64,000 nt of DNA. Origin: Gnetum montanum (taxonomy: Eukaryota > Streptophyta > Gnetopsida > Gnetales > Gnetaceae). A model generated the notes under the pieces. It saw only the letters and a program-made list of their open reading frames with translations, ran no database searches and was not told where the DNA came from. The DNA is taken from positions 237,626 through 301,625 of the forward strand of contig MNCI01005225.1 of the NCBI GenBank assembly GCA_015680685.1. Direction: 5' to 3'. Positions 34,200 through 46,828 of this stretch are shown one piece after another (the first letter of the stretch is position 1; the number at the start of each line of letters is the position of its first letter). Position numbers and translations under genes: made by a program.

Positions 34200-34378
34200 T
34201 TTATATAACTTAAGACTCTTGATTTGGAAGCTCCATGTTATGGATTTAATTCTATTAGACAATGCTAAGAATCAAAGTTCCAATTTAACTATATGTCTTA
34301 AGGATGAATATTGTTTTAAAAAAAGGTTTGGATTTCAACACCCCTCCCCTACTTCCACCATAGAAGTCAAGATGAACA
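34200..34378 (+). mobile_element. SINE copy, second subfamily
   Basis: Contains TTGGAAGCTCCATGTTATGG and GGATTTAATTCTATTAGAC at the B-box position, AACTATATGTCTTAAGGATG, and a pyrimidine-rich end TTTCAACACCCCTCCCCT. Confidence 0.6.
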
Positions 34379-34671
34379 TATTCTTACTTTTTTGTATTTT
34401 CAATTTTAATTTATTTTTAAATTTTATGAGGTTCTATTATCTTTTAGTTTTCTTTAGTTATTTGGTATTACAGATTATCACTTGAAGGTTCAATGCTCAT
34501 CCCACTAAGTAACCAAAGAAGAGTCACTGGATGAGTTAAGGCTAAACAACTAATTTTATATATATTACTAAAGCATTACTTGGTTAAAGCATGTGTCTTA
34601 TGATATGGTTTGTAAGTCACAAGTTTGACTCCTAGGTATATGCTAATTTAACATACAAGTGTTGGAATAAG

Positions 34672-34812
34672 TGGGGGTGTTGGAACTCAAAATAATTGAA
34701 ACATATGTACATCCCAAGATTTATAGAAATTTATAACTCAGTGCTACCTACTAGAATCGAACTTGTGATCTAGGTACAAGGCCAAGAACCATATCACTAA
34801 GTTAACACCTCA
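34672..34812 (-). mobile_element. SINE copy
   Basis: In reverse orientation it begins CAATGAGGTGTTAACTTAGT (A box), has AAGTTCGATTCTAGTAGG (B box), and ends GAGTTCCAACACCCCC. Confidence 0.7.
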
Positions 34813-34885
34813 TTGTTAGCTCAAGTGTTTAGCTCATTATCTTATAAGTAAGAGGTTATTAGTTCAAGTCACAATTGAGATTATT
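34813..34885 (+). mobile_element. SINE head fragment
   Basis: GTTAGCTCAAGTGTTTAGCT (A box) and TTAGTTCAAGTCACAATTG (B box) are clear, but only the tRNA-related head is present. It abuts the previous minus-strand copy. Confidence 0.6.
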
Positions 34886-34904
34886 TTTTTTCTTCTTTTT
34901 TTAG

Positions 34905-35030
34905 AAGGGGTGCAATGTTGGAACCCAAAAAGTTTTTTTTAAAATAATTTTACCCCTAAGACATATAGTCAAATTAGAACTTTATAACTCAACATTATCC
35001 ACTAGAATCGAACCCATAACTTACCACTTT
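34905..35030 (-). mobile_element. SINE copy
   Basis: Plus-strand start GTGCAATGTTGGAACCC and ending GAATCGAACCCATAACTT. The reverse complement carries GGTTCGATTC, an exact B-box core. Confidence 0.7.
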
Positions 35031-35034
35031 TAAA

Positions 35035-35203
35035 ACCTGAAATAATTTGACTATAAGTACACTCCAAAAAAAATATAACCAACATAATACTTTAGAATAA
35101 TTATGGAAGAATATAACTATATCTCAAGTGACACTTGAATTGCCAAACTCTTACTTACAAATACTTCTTACAAAACAAGCTAACCACTTACACCTACTTT
35201 CAT
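35035..35203 (-). mobile_element. SINE copy
   Basis: The reverse complement begins GTAGGTGTAAGTGGTTAGCT (A box), has GCAATTCAAGTGTCAC (B box), the body with TATTATGTTGGTTATAT, and ends with AATTATTTCAGGTTTT. Confidence 0.65.
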
Positions 35204-35209
35204 TAAATC

Positions 35210-35362
35210 ATGTCCTAATAAGGATTTGTAAGTAGAAGGTTACAAGTTTAAGTTACACTTAGAGCATTAATATATTTTCCTATAAATCATCTAATGTATC
35301 ATGTTAGCTATAGGTCTTAGAATGTACCTATAGTAAAAAATTTTCAAGTTGTAACCTTACTC
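35210..35362 (+). mobile_element. SINE copy, 5'-truncated
   Basis: GTTACAAGTTTAAGTTACAC at the B-box position, then TATCATGTTAGCTATAGGTC and ATGTACCTATAGT. The A-box head is missing. Confidence 0.6.
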
Positions 35363-35433
35363 ATTAAAAAATAATAATAATAATATAACAATACCTCAAG
35401 TATGACTTAAACTACCATCCTTATCAAACATTG

Positions 35434-35585
35434 AACAATGAGGTATTAGCCTAGTAGTAATACTGTTGATTTAAAAGCTCCAAGTCATGGGTTTTATTTT
35501 GATAAACAAAGTTCTAACTAGACTATATATCTTGGGACTTGCCTATATTACAACTATTTTAGAATTTCAACACCCATCTCTCATT
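35434..35585 (+). mobile_element. SINE copy, second subfamily
   Basis: Head CAATGAGGTATTAGCCTAGT (A box), AAGCTCCAAGTCATGGGTTT (B-box region), AGACTATATATCTTGGGAC, and end TTTCAACACCCATCTCTC. Confidence 0.7.
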
Positions 35586-35660
35586 GCATTGTCTTCATTA
35601 ATATATCGTAACTAGTAAATTTGTTACTTTGTTTTTAACAAATTAGAAGTTTTAACTTAT

Positions 35661-36403
35661 TGATAAAGTCAATTTTTGAAGGACTACAATATTGAATAGA
35701 CAATATCGTGTAGCAAGGTTGTCGTATATGTGATATTACAAGATGTGTGCCAGCATATAAATACAACACTTAGATGCATGGATCTACAATAGATTTCATC
35801 ACATAGTAGCATAACTCTTTTAGTTTTTCTTCATGATTTTAGTTCTAAGTACTTAGTAGTGTATGCTTACAATGTGGTGTTGAGTGCTTGTATGGAGCTT
35901 TTATTTGAGTGAAGTGTACTTGTACACATTTCATGACTAGCAATAAAGATCGAGATTACTTTTCACCATTGTAGCATTCACTTAGTTTTTTTAATATTTA
36001 CTTAGAATAATATTTACTATTTTTTTCCTTAGATTAGTAATTACTTCTTTTCTAGTGAATGTTTACTATTTCATGTACTTTACTTTCATTGTTGTTAAGC
36101 AGTATAGATACATCTAGTTTCAAGTGCTAAGTAGCAACATTGATACAACTAGTTTTGAGTACTAAATGTAGTTATCTAGTAACCCAGTAGTGGTATTGCT
36201 TGGTATGCTCAGTAGTGGAACACTTGGTAATACCAGTGATGACTATATGAGTCCAAGGCATGTATGGAAAATCAGGATCAGATATCCATCCCCATAGGAT
36301 AGACTAGAATTGTTTACTTTTTTCCTTAGAATTAGATAATCTTTTCACTTTACCATGTACGCTAGGAGCCAAATGGCCAAACAACATCAACATATCATAT
36401 ACC
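35661..36403 (+). repeat. 5' LTR of element 3 (3' end hidden in gap)
   Basis: Homologous to 44010-44745. Contains a TATA box (CATATAAATAC near 35755), AATAAAG near 35942, and the end portion CATATCATATACC just before the gap. The LTR end and the primer-binding site are inside the gap. Confidence 0.85.
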
Positions 36404-36741
36404 NNNNNNNNNNNNNNNNNNNNNNNNNNNNNNNNNNNNNNNNNNNNNNNNNNNNNNNNNNNNNNNNNNNNNNNNNNNNNNNNNNNNNNNNNNNNNNNNN
36501 NNNNNNNNNNNNNNNNNNNNNNNNNNNNNNNNNNNNNNNNNNNNNNNNNNNNNNNNNNNNNNNNNNNNNNNNNNNNNNNNNNNNNNNNNNNNNNNNNNNN
36601 NNNNNNNNNNNNNNNNNNNNNNNNNNNNNNNNNNNNNNNNNNNNNNNNNNNNNNNNNNNNNNNNNNNNNNNNNNNNNNNNNNNNNNNNNNNNNNNNNNNN
36701 NNNNNNNNNNNNNNNNNNNNNNNNNNNNNNNNNNNNNNNNN
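36404..36741. other. Assembly gap of 338 N
   Basis: Unbroken N run covering the expected 5' LTR end, PBS and the start of gag of element 3. Confidence 0.99.
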
Positions 36742-38390
36742 ACCATGTGACTCATCACATGACAAGACTATGAACCAACAAAGGCGTAGATGAGAAAATA
36801 TGTTGCTATGGAAAACAAACAAGTACACAACAAAGGGAAACCAAGTTAACACTTTCGTTATCTTGGAAGAACTTGATGATGATAAATTCATCATAAAACA
36901 ACTCCATCAAAATCATGAAGAACCTTCAAAAACACCCATCATTATAGTTGAGGAACCTAGCAAAGTTTAATTTCATTCCACTCTAGTAGATATACCTAGG
37001 AGGAAGGTTACTAACTCAAAGTGTAAGTAGGACTCAAGGCCAAAAGTTTCTGTTGGGCCTTACAAAGGAGAACACAGGAGTCATGAAAGGAGGACAAGCT
37101 AGCACCATTCTCCTACTACCTCATTCACCTTATTATAATCATCAGTGGACTCTAACATAAGAAGATATAGGTACCAAGATTATGATATAGAAGAAAGAAG
37201 GACTCATGACCATCATTCAAGACACTCAAATTCAAAAGATGAAGGATATGAGCAAAGAAGATGAAGGGATCAAAGAGAGGATCACGAAAGGGATGAGCAT
37301 AGAAAGAGGCACTACTACAACAAAGCACAAAAATCCAATTATGATGATGAACCCTTGATGACAACCCAAAGCATGATAAACATCCAAGAAGCTATACACA
37401 TACTAACCAAGCATGTGAGAAATAGTCGTATTAAACAACTTGATATGAATAACATATCAAGATTTTAAGGTGGTTATAATGTTGATTCACAACACTACCT
37501 CCAAGCTTTCCATGATGCCTACATCCTATAAAACATTGAAAGCAACTAGCAAAATTTAAAGTTATTTCCAAGAACAATTGTGAAAGAGGTAGAGAGCTAG
37601 TACTGATCACTCGAACCTTAATCAATTAGAAGATGGAGTACCATGCTAAAGATCTTTAATGACAAGTACCAAACTTACTCATGGGTGTTTAATTTAAGGA
37701 AACAAATCTAAGGATAGAAGCAAGGGACTCATGAAACCCTTGATGTGTAATGGGAAAATACTATTCACTACTACACATATGCCCAAGCCATGGATTCTCA
37801 CAGCATGAGCAACTAAGGCATATTATAGATGGGTTACAAAATAAGCCTAGGAAGACCCTTGGCATTTATGCCCAAGGCTAGCTATTTGAAATGACTATCC
37901 ATTGAATCCAAAGATTAAGTGATCAAGTGGCCAAGGAAAGAGGTGAATTATGAAAGAGAGAATCAGCTGAAGAGTATAATAGATATCCATCTATCATAAA
38001 AAGGGATGCATAAGTTTGTGACAGATAGGAAGATGAGACCTTGGATCAAGAAATTTAGAAGAAAACTCTACAGATCCAAAAATCTATCACCAATGTAGTA
38101 GAACAGGTAGCAAAAATGTAGGACTTAGTTGATGAGAGATGTGCAAAAGCCCGAAAGGGTAAAGACAAGAAAAAAAAGAAAGGGCAAAGTGGCTTCAATG
38201 GCTAAGTGTTTAGATACAAACTTCACTGATGAGGAAGGATGTGTCGTGTGTCAATATGAACATCCCAAAGGATGTTGTTCATTAATGACACATTTAGAGG
38301 AGATAGGGGCATATGCACTTAATCCTAGATTTGTTAAAAAATTAGATGCCCAAATGTTATCTTATCCTCAAGGTAACTATAGGTAGAACT
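36742..38390 (+). pseudogene. gag of element 3, decayed
   Basis: An Arg/His/Ser-rich region (about 37140-37350, with RRTHDHHSRHSNSKDEGYEQ) precedes the gag core at about 37460-37700. The core has GGYNVDSQHYLQAFHDAYIL and RRWSTMLKIFNDKYQTYSW, with stops. The short Cys/His motif CVVCQYEHPKGCC is at 38239-38280 in an 85-codon open stretch that ends LSYPQGNYR. The same order occurs in elements 1 and 4. Confidence 0.75.
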
Positions 38391-39840
38391 TCCAACCCAT
38401 GTACTATCCTAGGGGAGCTTTACCATAAACACAAGGAAAATACTATCAATAGCGGCAACAACCCCAATCATGGGTCATGCCACCACCTCACCAACAATAT
38501 CCATATCAGCAACCTAATCCTTATGGATACTATGTCCAACATCCAATCTTACTAACAAATGCAACCATTCAAACTCCATAGTACTATCCACCTAAGTACC
38601 ACAAACCAATGCTACCAAGAATGGATCTAAACTCATACATGCATCCATCAATAGCTAATTCTTCAAACCAACATCCAAATTCTTTACCACCAGTGCCACC
38701 ACCTACCATGCAAGATGAGTTACCATCAAAATTATAGTAGAGATGAGTTACAAGGGTAGTGAACATATAGATAGAGGATCTTACTAGCAACACTAAGGAC
38801 TAGATACATAAACATCCTTTCTTTAGGACAAGTCTTGGAAAGGCTAGTAAAAGTAGAACTTCATTCAGACAAGCTTCTCCTACAATAGATCCACTTACCA
38901 ACAACAAGCTTCTGCCATCATCAAACACAAACATGCAAACTATCATGCTCATAGAAATAGTCACAAATTGGATAAAGGTAGGACCACTTCCTAAGAAGAG
39001 AATTGAGCATCTACAAGTAGCTAGAAGTTTTCCATGTAAAGTGGTATTAGACTTAGGTTCTAGGGTAAATTTAATCTCTTACAAAACATATCAAGCATAG
39101 AACCTATCACCCTTAAAGGAGTGCAACATTCAATTAGATCTTGTAGATTAATTTGTCACCATTCCTTTGGGACAGATAGAAAATGTAGTGATCACTATCA
39201 ATGGATGCTCTCATCTAGTAGACTATCTTATGATTGATGTGAAAAATGATGATAAGAAATTTCCAATTATCATGGGGAGAGCATGGTTTAGCACAATTGA
39301 TGCTAAGCTAAGTATGAGATATTTATCTATCGAAATCTCTAAGGAAAACAAGCACAAATCCATACAAACACAATGGATTCCATGCATTACTACTAATAAA
39401 GAAGGGTGTAGTCATGGATTGACCATTCAATATGTCAACATAATCATTACACCAATCCACAACGAATGTGAAAATTAAGTGTGCACACAAGAGAGAGCAG
39501 GAGTCATTAAACCAAAAGACTTTTGGTGGCTAACAACTAAGAATGTTAAACTATCCAAAGTATGCATGGAACAATCTAATTTACTTATTAATTCCGATCC
39601 TAACAAGATAAATCCAATTAAAGACCCAAAAATGAAACTATTAAATCATGATCATATACTAATAGGAAAATAAAACAAGGACTTAGACAATCAAAACTAA
39701 ATTACCATCAAGATTACATGGGACAATAATCAAAAAGTTAAATCACTAAAGATGGTAAGTAAGCCACCTAGAGTGTATGATCTAGAACATCGACTTTCCC
39801 AAGAGTTCAATCATGGGGAAGATATTTTATCTTGATTTAG
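38391..39840 (+). pseudogene. Linker and protease remnant of element 3
   Basis: A Gln/Pro/Tyr-rich linker (38391-38740) is followed by VVLDLGSRVNLISYKTYQ at about 39040, the protease active site with Leu-Gly in place of Ser-Gly. Then FPIIMGRAWFSTIDAKLSM follows at 39260. Two open stretches (39167-39478 and 39479-39673) are in the same frame, split by one stop. After 39840 the expected RT does not follow. Confidence 0.75.
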
Positions 39841-41780
39841 TAATTAATAGGTGCTTTTTAATTTCTTATTTTATAATTCTTTTTACTTTTCCTATTTTCT
39901 TTGATACAATTTTTCTCATTTTTTAATACTTTTTCAGTTCTTAATTTTTTTGATATTCTTTCACATTTTTCATTACTTTAATGCTTTTTCATTCTTTAAC
40001 ATTTTTCATTTTTCCGTCCTTTTGCAATTCTTACTATCCTTTTCATACTTTGCTTTTATAACCTTTGTAAATAATTTTGATTGTTAATAAAACACATTAA
40101 GAATATGGCAAGATGTAGCCTAATAGAGTGTATATTTCTCTATGTTATCAAGTCATAAGGGATTGATTATTTGAACAGTGAGCCCACAACATCCATCCAT
40201 CCATTCCATTAATAAGAGGTTATTACCATGGCTATAATTATGTTCTTTCCATCATAAAACTAAGAATAATCCTGTGATCATTATGTCTAGATAGAAGAGT
40301 GAAGAACCAAGTGGGAATGCAAAGGGTGTGACATCAAAGGGATTTGTGGATTCTCTTGGATTACTTCTGTGAGTTCTATCTTGTTGTTTAGGTTGTATTA
40401 TATCCTTGTAGATTTAATGAAAAATGGAAGAAAAAGTAAAAATAAGTGTTGCCTTACCATGTCATTGGAAAGACATGTTACCCATGCCTGAGGATAGTCC
40501 TCTGGTAAGGTTGACATAGGTAAAAAATAAAACTCATGCACAAAATAAATTTCTGGGGTCCCAATAGAAAGAAATGTTACCCATGCCTAAAGGTAGGCAG
40601 CTTCTTAGGAATTTCTAAAAAATAAAACATGTAATGAATAAACTCCTCCCTTGAAAAATACTTCAAGTGAAAATACCCCTCGCAATAGTGGTAGTCCTAT
40701 AGTTGTAATTCCAAGAGATGAGACATTACGATGTCACTAAAATGTGGATTAGACTTGGTTTGAATCTTGAACAGAAAGGGTAATGATTACTTTAACCACT
40801 AATAAAACACAAGAATTCATTATTCCTATGGTAAGACACCTCATGTCCCAATTTTTGTAATCCCTTCTAAGTCCATCATATCTCACTATATGAATGATCA
40901 TAACTTATGATTTTGTGTAACATAGTGTAATTTTTCTAACTTGGTGATACTAACATGTGTGTTTTTCTCAACAAGTATGCATTACATTCAACTCATTAAG
41001 TGCCTAAAGACACTTCTATGTATGGTTATATAAGGGCCTTAAGAATTGGAGCCTACTTTGGGGAGCACCCACTTGTATAACTGTTGTATCTTATACCTAC
41101 TAAGTGATTCCACATCATCTTGAGCCTTACAACACCAATAAATGATGATAAAAACTTCCCATATCACTCAAACTATCCATTTTAAGAACATGAACTCATT
41201 ACCCATCTCATCCATCTTATCAACACTTCATGAACTTTCGTAGCCCGAGATTCCTTCTTTATGAACTTTCTATGCCAAATTCTCAAAAAATATGCATCAT
41301 CTATAGCCTGAGACCCTCTGAACATGCTTTCTACCTTCCAAACATTTCACATGATTCATTTTTCATCCTTAAAAGTTGTCAAAGACTATGAATTTTTGGC
41401 CTTCGATATCAAAGCCCCTCCAATATCAGATCCTATCAAATCTATATGTAGGGGGACACTTGATGAATTTTTTTACATTTCACATTTGAAGCCTAGGGAG
41501 ATTTTTCCATTTTCTTATGTGATTTAAGCTCTAACCTCTTAGCTTTCCCAAGCCATAACCTGCATACTATTGCTCTAATTTTTATGACTTCAAATCTATC
41601 TGAGCTTGGAGTACTCATCTTAGTCATAGCGGTGCTAGTGAGGAAAATTTGAGAAATTTTTTAAAATCTCTAATTCTGGAAGGTATTATAAGGGTAATTT
41701 TAAAGGAAAGTAGTAAGAATTTTTAAAGAAAATCATTCATATTAAGGCCAAACAACTTTAATAGGACTCTTAATCAACCA
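39841..41780 (+). other. Non-coding middle of element 3
   Basis: No gene. T-rich up to 40080. The block 40315-40600 (GGGTGTGACATCAAAGGGAT, and ACATGTTACCCATGCC at 40473 and again, as AATGTTACCCATGCC, near 40570) is related to the post-integrase block of element 1. This places the missing pol between about 39840 and 40140. A short open frame at 41324-41527 has no recognised domain. Confidence 0.6.
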
Positions 41781-43810
41781 TAACTATCTTAAGCCATAGA
41801 AAAGCACTAATGGATATTCAAAGGTAGTTCAAGGAGAAGAAGGCAAAGAAGCTTATACTTCCATTCCCTTGCCTAATTAGGAAATTTTATAAACATGTTG
41901 AAATTCTAGGGTACACTAATGATGTCCTCAGGAAGGCACAAAATGCCTCATATGCTGAGATGCTTAAACCTACACTACCAAAGAAAGATTAGGTGGAGGA
42001 AGAAATAGAAGTTGGGAAAGCCACACAGACTAAGCAACAATAGCAAGTGGATCCCAATGATCAATAGTAGTAAGAGTAGAAATAGCAAGTTCCATCATCA
42101 TTTCCATAAGACTACAAACCATCAATGGGTCATCTATAATAGATTATAGAAACTATTAGTTGGGGAACAAGAAGGATGCCAATCTCTATAAAGTTATTGA
42201 TAGTATCATCCAGCACATAGTTTCTGCAAATCTTGTAAGTGGACAAATCTAATTGCAATTAGGAGGAGAGGCCCAATGGTCACAACAGATCTTTGGAAAT
42301 GCTACATCATTCCAAATGGTGCTAGAAACTAAAGAAGGAGTCACTGTTGTGGTAATGCAGCACCAAGATGTAGTGGAAGCCACAAAAGTTTATGGATCAC
42401 ATTAAAGAATCCTTCAATGTACTTGTTGTGGAACCAACAAATCTAACTAGAGACAAAGATGCTCAGATGCTAGTTGGAACCTCAATGACTCCTGTGAATC
42501 ATGAAGATGTGCTAGATCAACTGCTATAGACTATACAAGTGATTATAACACTTTTTGACATCCCAAGTGATGTCACTAGAGTGCAATCAGAGCTAATCAC
42601 AGCCAAAGGCAAGCTAGTCATGGCAGAGACTAGGTGGAGCATGTAAAAGTAAAATTCTAAGATTACAAGAAGAGCTCATGACCCTGAGGGCAAAACAAAA
42701 AGATCCAACACAATACATTTTGCCTAACTAGTTAAAATAATTTAGAACAAAGCAAATCAACTACATGATCGAGTAGATTAAGCAAATGGAAAATGAGAAG
42801 GAGAAAGTAGTGTGGAATGCCTCCATAGCAAAAGCACAAACATATGCACATGCTAAGGCACTCACCACAGCACAAGAAGAGAATAAAAAACTCAATATTG
42901 GATAATAGTAGGTTAACCAACATTGAAAAGCAAAATAACATCTTAGAAGAAAGCATACATCACTTGAGAGAGAAACTGATGAGGGTTAACCAAGACATGA
43001 GCCACTTAGCAAGAGAGAATAGAATCCTCTTAATGGAGGAAGTACATGCAATTAGACAAAAATTAGCTATTGAGACCAACACATGGAAAAAAAAGGCTAA
43101 GAAGCATGAATGGCTTAAGTAACACTTCCATGATCAGGTGGGAATGTATAAATAGATCATTGAGAAAGAGATCGTGATGGTAAATGCTAGAATCAATGCC
43201 ATATCAACAATGAATTTAGACTAGTAGCCCATCTTGGATAGTTATGCCCACATCCACCAAGTGGAAGTAAAAAAAAAAGACCTACATATAGAAGATCTAA
43301 AGGAATACATGGGGTTAGCTAACCTTCATTATGCCAACTTGGACATGTTAATAGTAGGTAGGCCCAAAAATAAACTAGAATAGCAAGTGGCATCCACTTA
43401 TGCACTATATGAGAAGAAGTTTACAAATCAGAAAGATGACTTACAAACTTCAAGTGGCGAACTCTGAGCTAGAAGCAGTAAAGGCTGGGCATCGAGGACA
43501 AAAAGACATTGCAGTGAACCTGGCCAAAAGACTATCAGATTATCATGAATTACAAGTACAGGCTAGGGAATTTGAAGAAGAGAGGAAACAATTTGTAGCA
43601 TGGTACATCAAATCTAATCAAATTTGCTCATAGCCACTATGTCCATTAAATGTATTTGCTCAATCACACATTTCACAATAAGCATGGATGATACATGACC
43701 CAAGAATGAAGGAGGAGAAGCTTTAGGAACTTCTAAATAGATACAAATTCTAGAAGCTTGATGTTAAGGGGAAGCAATCGATGGAGGAGCCATCACCACT
43801 AGGAACTACA
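41780..43810 (+). pseudogene. Post-integrase coiled-coil ORF of element 3, decayed
   Basis: Begins with LILPFPCLIRKFYKHVEI near 41855, matching VLPFPCLIKKLYQRGGI of element 4. A long charged region follows, with the best open stretches at 42844-43122 (Leu/Glu/Lys/Asn heptad-like, coiled coil likely) and 43400-43633. The segment EYMGLANLHYANLDMLIVG near 43300 pairs with EYMELTDLRYANLAMLNIG in element 4. The N-terminal part resembles the putative plant transposon protein domain reported in some Athila-type elements; that assignment is inference. Function unknown. Confidence 0.6.
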
Positions 43811-44009
43811 TAAGTTACATCAAGCTTCATCAATTTTTATTTTTTGTCAAATTTATCTTGTCATGTCTTGTTTCATTTTAGTAAAACACAACTACGACAT
43901 AAAGTGTCATGTAAATAGTATCATGTAAAGCTACCTCCCAATTTCTTAAGAAACTCTATCCTCATTTTTTTTTAACTTGAGGACGAGTTTTTAGTCAGTT
44001 GTGGGGGTA

Positions 44010-44837
44010 TGCTAAAGTAAATTTTTAAAGGACTACGATATTGAAAATACAATATCGTAACTTTGATATCATAGCACTAGCTATGTTGTCATATATGCAA
44101 TATCACAAGATGCATGCCAGCCTATAAATATAACATGTAGGTGCATGGATCCGCATTGATTTCATCACATAGTAACATAACTCTTTTATTTTGTTTTTGT
44201 GATTTTAGTTCTAAGTACTTAGCAATGTAGGTCCACAATGTGGTATTGAGTGAGTCCACGAAGTCTTTATTCAAGTGAAGTGTACTTGGACACATTTCAT
44301 GATCGACAATAAAGATCAAGATTACTTGTTACCATTGTAGCATTCACATAGTTTTCTTAATGTTTACTTAGAATAATATTTACCATGTTTTTACTTAGAT
44401 TACCAATTACTACTTTCCTAGTTAACATTTACTATTCCATGCACCTTACTTTCACTATTAAGTGCTATGAATATGACTGGTTTTGAGCACAAAGTATACT
44501 TATATGGTAACCTAGTAATGTTATCTCTTAGTACACCCAGTAGTAGTACACTTGGTAATCCTAATGATGACTATATGAGTCCAAGGTATGTGTGGTAAAT
44601 CAGGATCAGATATCCATCGCCATAGGATAGACTAGAATTGTTTAGTATTTTCCTTAGAATTAAAAACTCTTTTTACTGTACCATGTATGCTAGGATCCAG
44701 ATGGCCAAAAGACATCAACATATTATATACCTTACTGTGAGTTAAATGATACCCATAGATTTCACTACCTTACATGGGAAGATAATGGTCTCGAACTTTA
44801 ACCAATCACTAGCATATTCACATTACCTTGTCCATCA
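44010..44837 (+). repeat. 3' LTR of element 3
   Basis: Starts TGCTAAAGTA after GTGGGGGTA, a purine tract. It has a CCTATAAATATAAC TATA box near 44123, AATAAAGAT near 44309, and likely ends CCATCA. Confidence 0.8.
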
Positions 44838-46313
44838 ATTATAATCTAGTTGCATGTGAACATGTGTGACTTGTATTGTTGGGTGTTGGATTACTCCACT
44901 ACTAATCAATTATCCTTAATGTTCTATTGTTTAACAAGGATTTCCAGGCAAAAGTTTACTAGTTTAAGTTATGCTTCAGGCATTATTATATTCTTCTATA
45001 ATTATTTTGGTTATATGTCTTGGATTGTACCTAGGTGAAAACAAAATATATTATACTTAATATAACATCCTTAGTCTAGGATACCTTAATTATTGTTTGG
45101 TATTTGATATTCTTATGATTATTTTAAAGATTTACTTTAAGTAATTTTGCCAACATGAATTAATGTTGATTTAATGGGAATAATGGGTTGTTGGTTTCTA
45201 AGTGTAAGACTTTAACTAAATTTAGAAGATATGGATAAGAAGTTATATATCCTAAATTTAAACTTGGAATATATGGTTAATAGGATTACTATAAGTGTAA
45301 AATAGAAAATAGAGTTTTAAAAGTAGATTTTTACAAGTTGTGCATGATCTATTAGGTAAGAAAGACATAGATTGAGGATTGTAAAAGCTAGATCTAGTCT
45401 TTAGTATTTCTATAGAAATCTCTCACTTTGATAAGTTTCTTCAAGTATCAAAGGAGAATATTAAGTTTATCTATTAACTGAGGTTGGTGAAAGTAATTGT
45501 AGTAGCATTTATAACTAAAACTAAAATTTTTTCTTACATAAACTAAGACCCATTAGATCTATTAAACTATTTTTTAAATTCCTTTTACTTATTTTTTAAA
45601 AATCCATAACTCAGTGCTACCCAATGGAATTGAACCTATGACTTGGGGTTACCATGCCAAGACTCATATCAATGTTTGCATCTACAAGTATATTTTGATT
45701 TGAAATATTAATTTGATGAGTTGTTTATGATTTATTTATTATTTTTTCATTTCTTCTTTAGTATGAATTCAACATGTCATATGATACAAGAAGAGGATTT
45801 TTATAAGGGTTTCAAAGTAAGGTAAATAACTAGGGTATAATCATAATTAGAAAATTTTATACAATCTCTTCTATTCCAATTTGAAGATTTTAGCATGTAT
45901 TTCCAAATGTGTTTTAATAGTAGTATATTAGGAATTATGGATTTTGGTCCTAATTTTGGTTTTGATCATTAATATGAATGCTTCCTTTAATTAAAATTTT
46001 TATATGGTTATATGTAAAAGTGAACTATTAGCCATAGATCTTATGCTATTTTAGAGATTGGTATTTCAAAATGTGTTTTAGTTGTTGAATCAATTTTTAA
46101 CTACACATGAAATTATAGATTATGGTCCCTTCAATTAGAACTTTTCTATGGTTATACAAGTAAGTGATCTATTAGTCATAAATATTATGTTATTTTGGAG
46201 ATGGGTTTTGTGATTATGATGATTTCTTATGGATTTTATGATCTATTAATGAAGGATGTCCATCAATGATATTTATAATTTTTAAAAGTTAAACCTAATT
46301 CTATAGCTAACCC
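44838..46313. other. AT-rich spacer with SINE debris
   Basis: No gene recognised. A headless SINE copy lies at 44930-45035 (plus; AGTTTACTAGTTTAAGTTATG, then TTATATGTCTTGGATTGTAC). A partial minus copy lies at 45598-45690 (CCATAACTCAGTGCTACC, GAATTGAACCTATGACTT). The rest is stop-rich on both strands. Confidence 0.55.
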
Positions 46314-46330
46314 CATTTTGTTAAGACAAG

Positions 46331-46485
46331 GAAGTTGGAACCTGAAATAAGTGAAACATAGGTACAAACCAAGATATATAGTCTAATTAGAACTTTATAT
46401 AACTTAACATTTCCCACCAAAATCAAACCCATAACCTAAAGCTTCCAAATCATGTGACTTACCACTAATCTAATACCTCATTGTT
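46331..46485 (-). mobile_element. SINE copy with 17-bp target duplication
   Basis: The body is flanked by CATTTTGTTAAGACAAG (46314-46330) and CATTTTGTTAGGACAAG (46486-46502), 16 of 17 identical. On the minus strand it starts AACAATGAGGTATTAGATTA, with TTAGATTAGTGGTAA as A box and GGGTTTGATTTTG at the B box, and ends GGTTCCAACTTC. Long duplications of this kind mark target-primed reverse transcription. Confidence 0.85.
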
Positions 46486-46616
46486 CATTTTGTTAGGACA
46501 AGACTAGGATGATAATCATGATAAAACATAATTATATGATGGTTGAGGCATTTCTAAAAGACCAAAAGCTATTTACATTATTAATCATTCTAGAGAAAAC
46601 TAAAAAATCCAAGGGA

Positions 46617-46790
46617 GAAGAGGGGTGTTGGAACCTAAAAGAAATTTTTTTAATAATATTTACAACCAAGACATATAGTCAAATTAACTTTATAACTTAA
46701 CATTGCCTACCAAAATTGAATATGTGACTTAATGCTTCTAAATCAAGAACGTTACCACTATGATAACAACTCATTGCTAAAGTGAAAATT
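46617..46790 (-). mobile_element. SINE copy
   Basis: Plus-strand GGTGTTGGAACCTAAAAG to CAACTCATTGCT, with AAATTGAATATGTGACTT at the B-box position. No target duplication is readable. Confidence 0.65.
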
Positions 46791-46828
46791 ATAGAAAACA
46801 TAAATTGAAAATGAAAAAAGATACCTAA

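Larger units (their letters stand above)
35661..44837 (+). mobile_element. Element 3: Athila-like element lacking RT, RNase H and integrase
   Basis: LTRs starting TGATAAAGTC (35661) and TGCTAAAGTA (44010) are homologous through at least 700 bases. Between them lie a gag remnant, a protease remnant, about 2 kb of non-coding sequence and a decayed coiled-coil ORF. No RT, RNase H or integrase sequence is found between 39840 and 41780. The flanks CTTAT (before 35661) and ATTAT (after 44837) may be a diverged 5-bp target duplication. The outer end of the 3' LTR at CCATCA (44837) is my best estimate. Confidence 0.75.

Noticed and set aside
33579-35585. Functional tRNA genes
   Set aside because: A- and B-box-like words are present, but no cloverleaf can be drawn. 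They belong to SINE heads.
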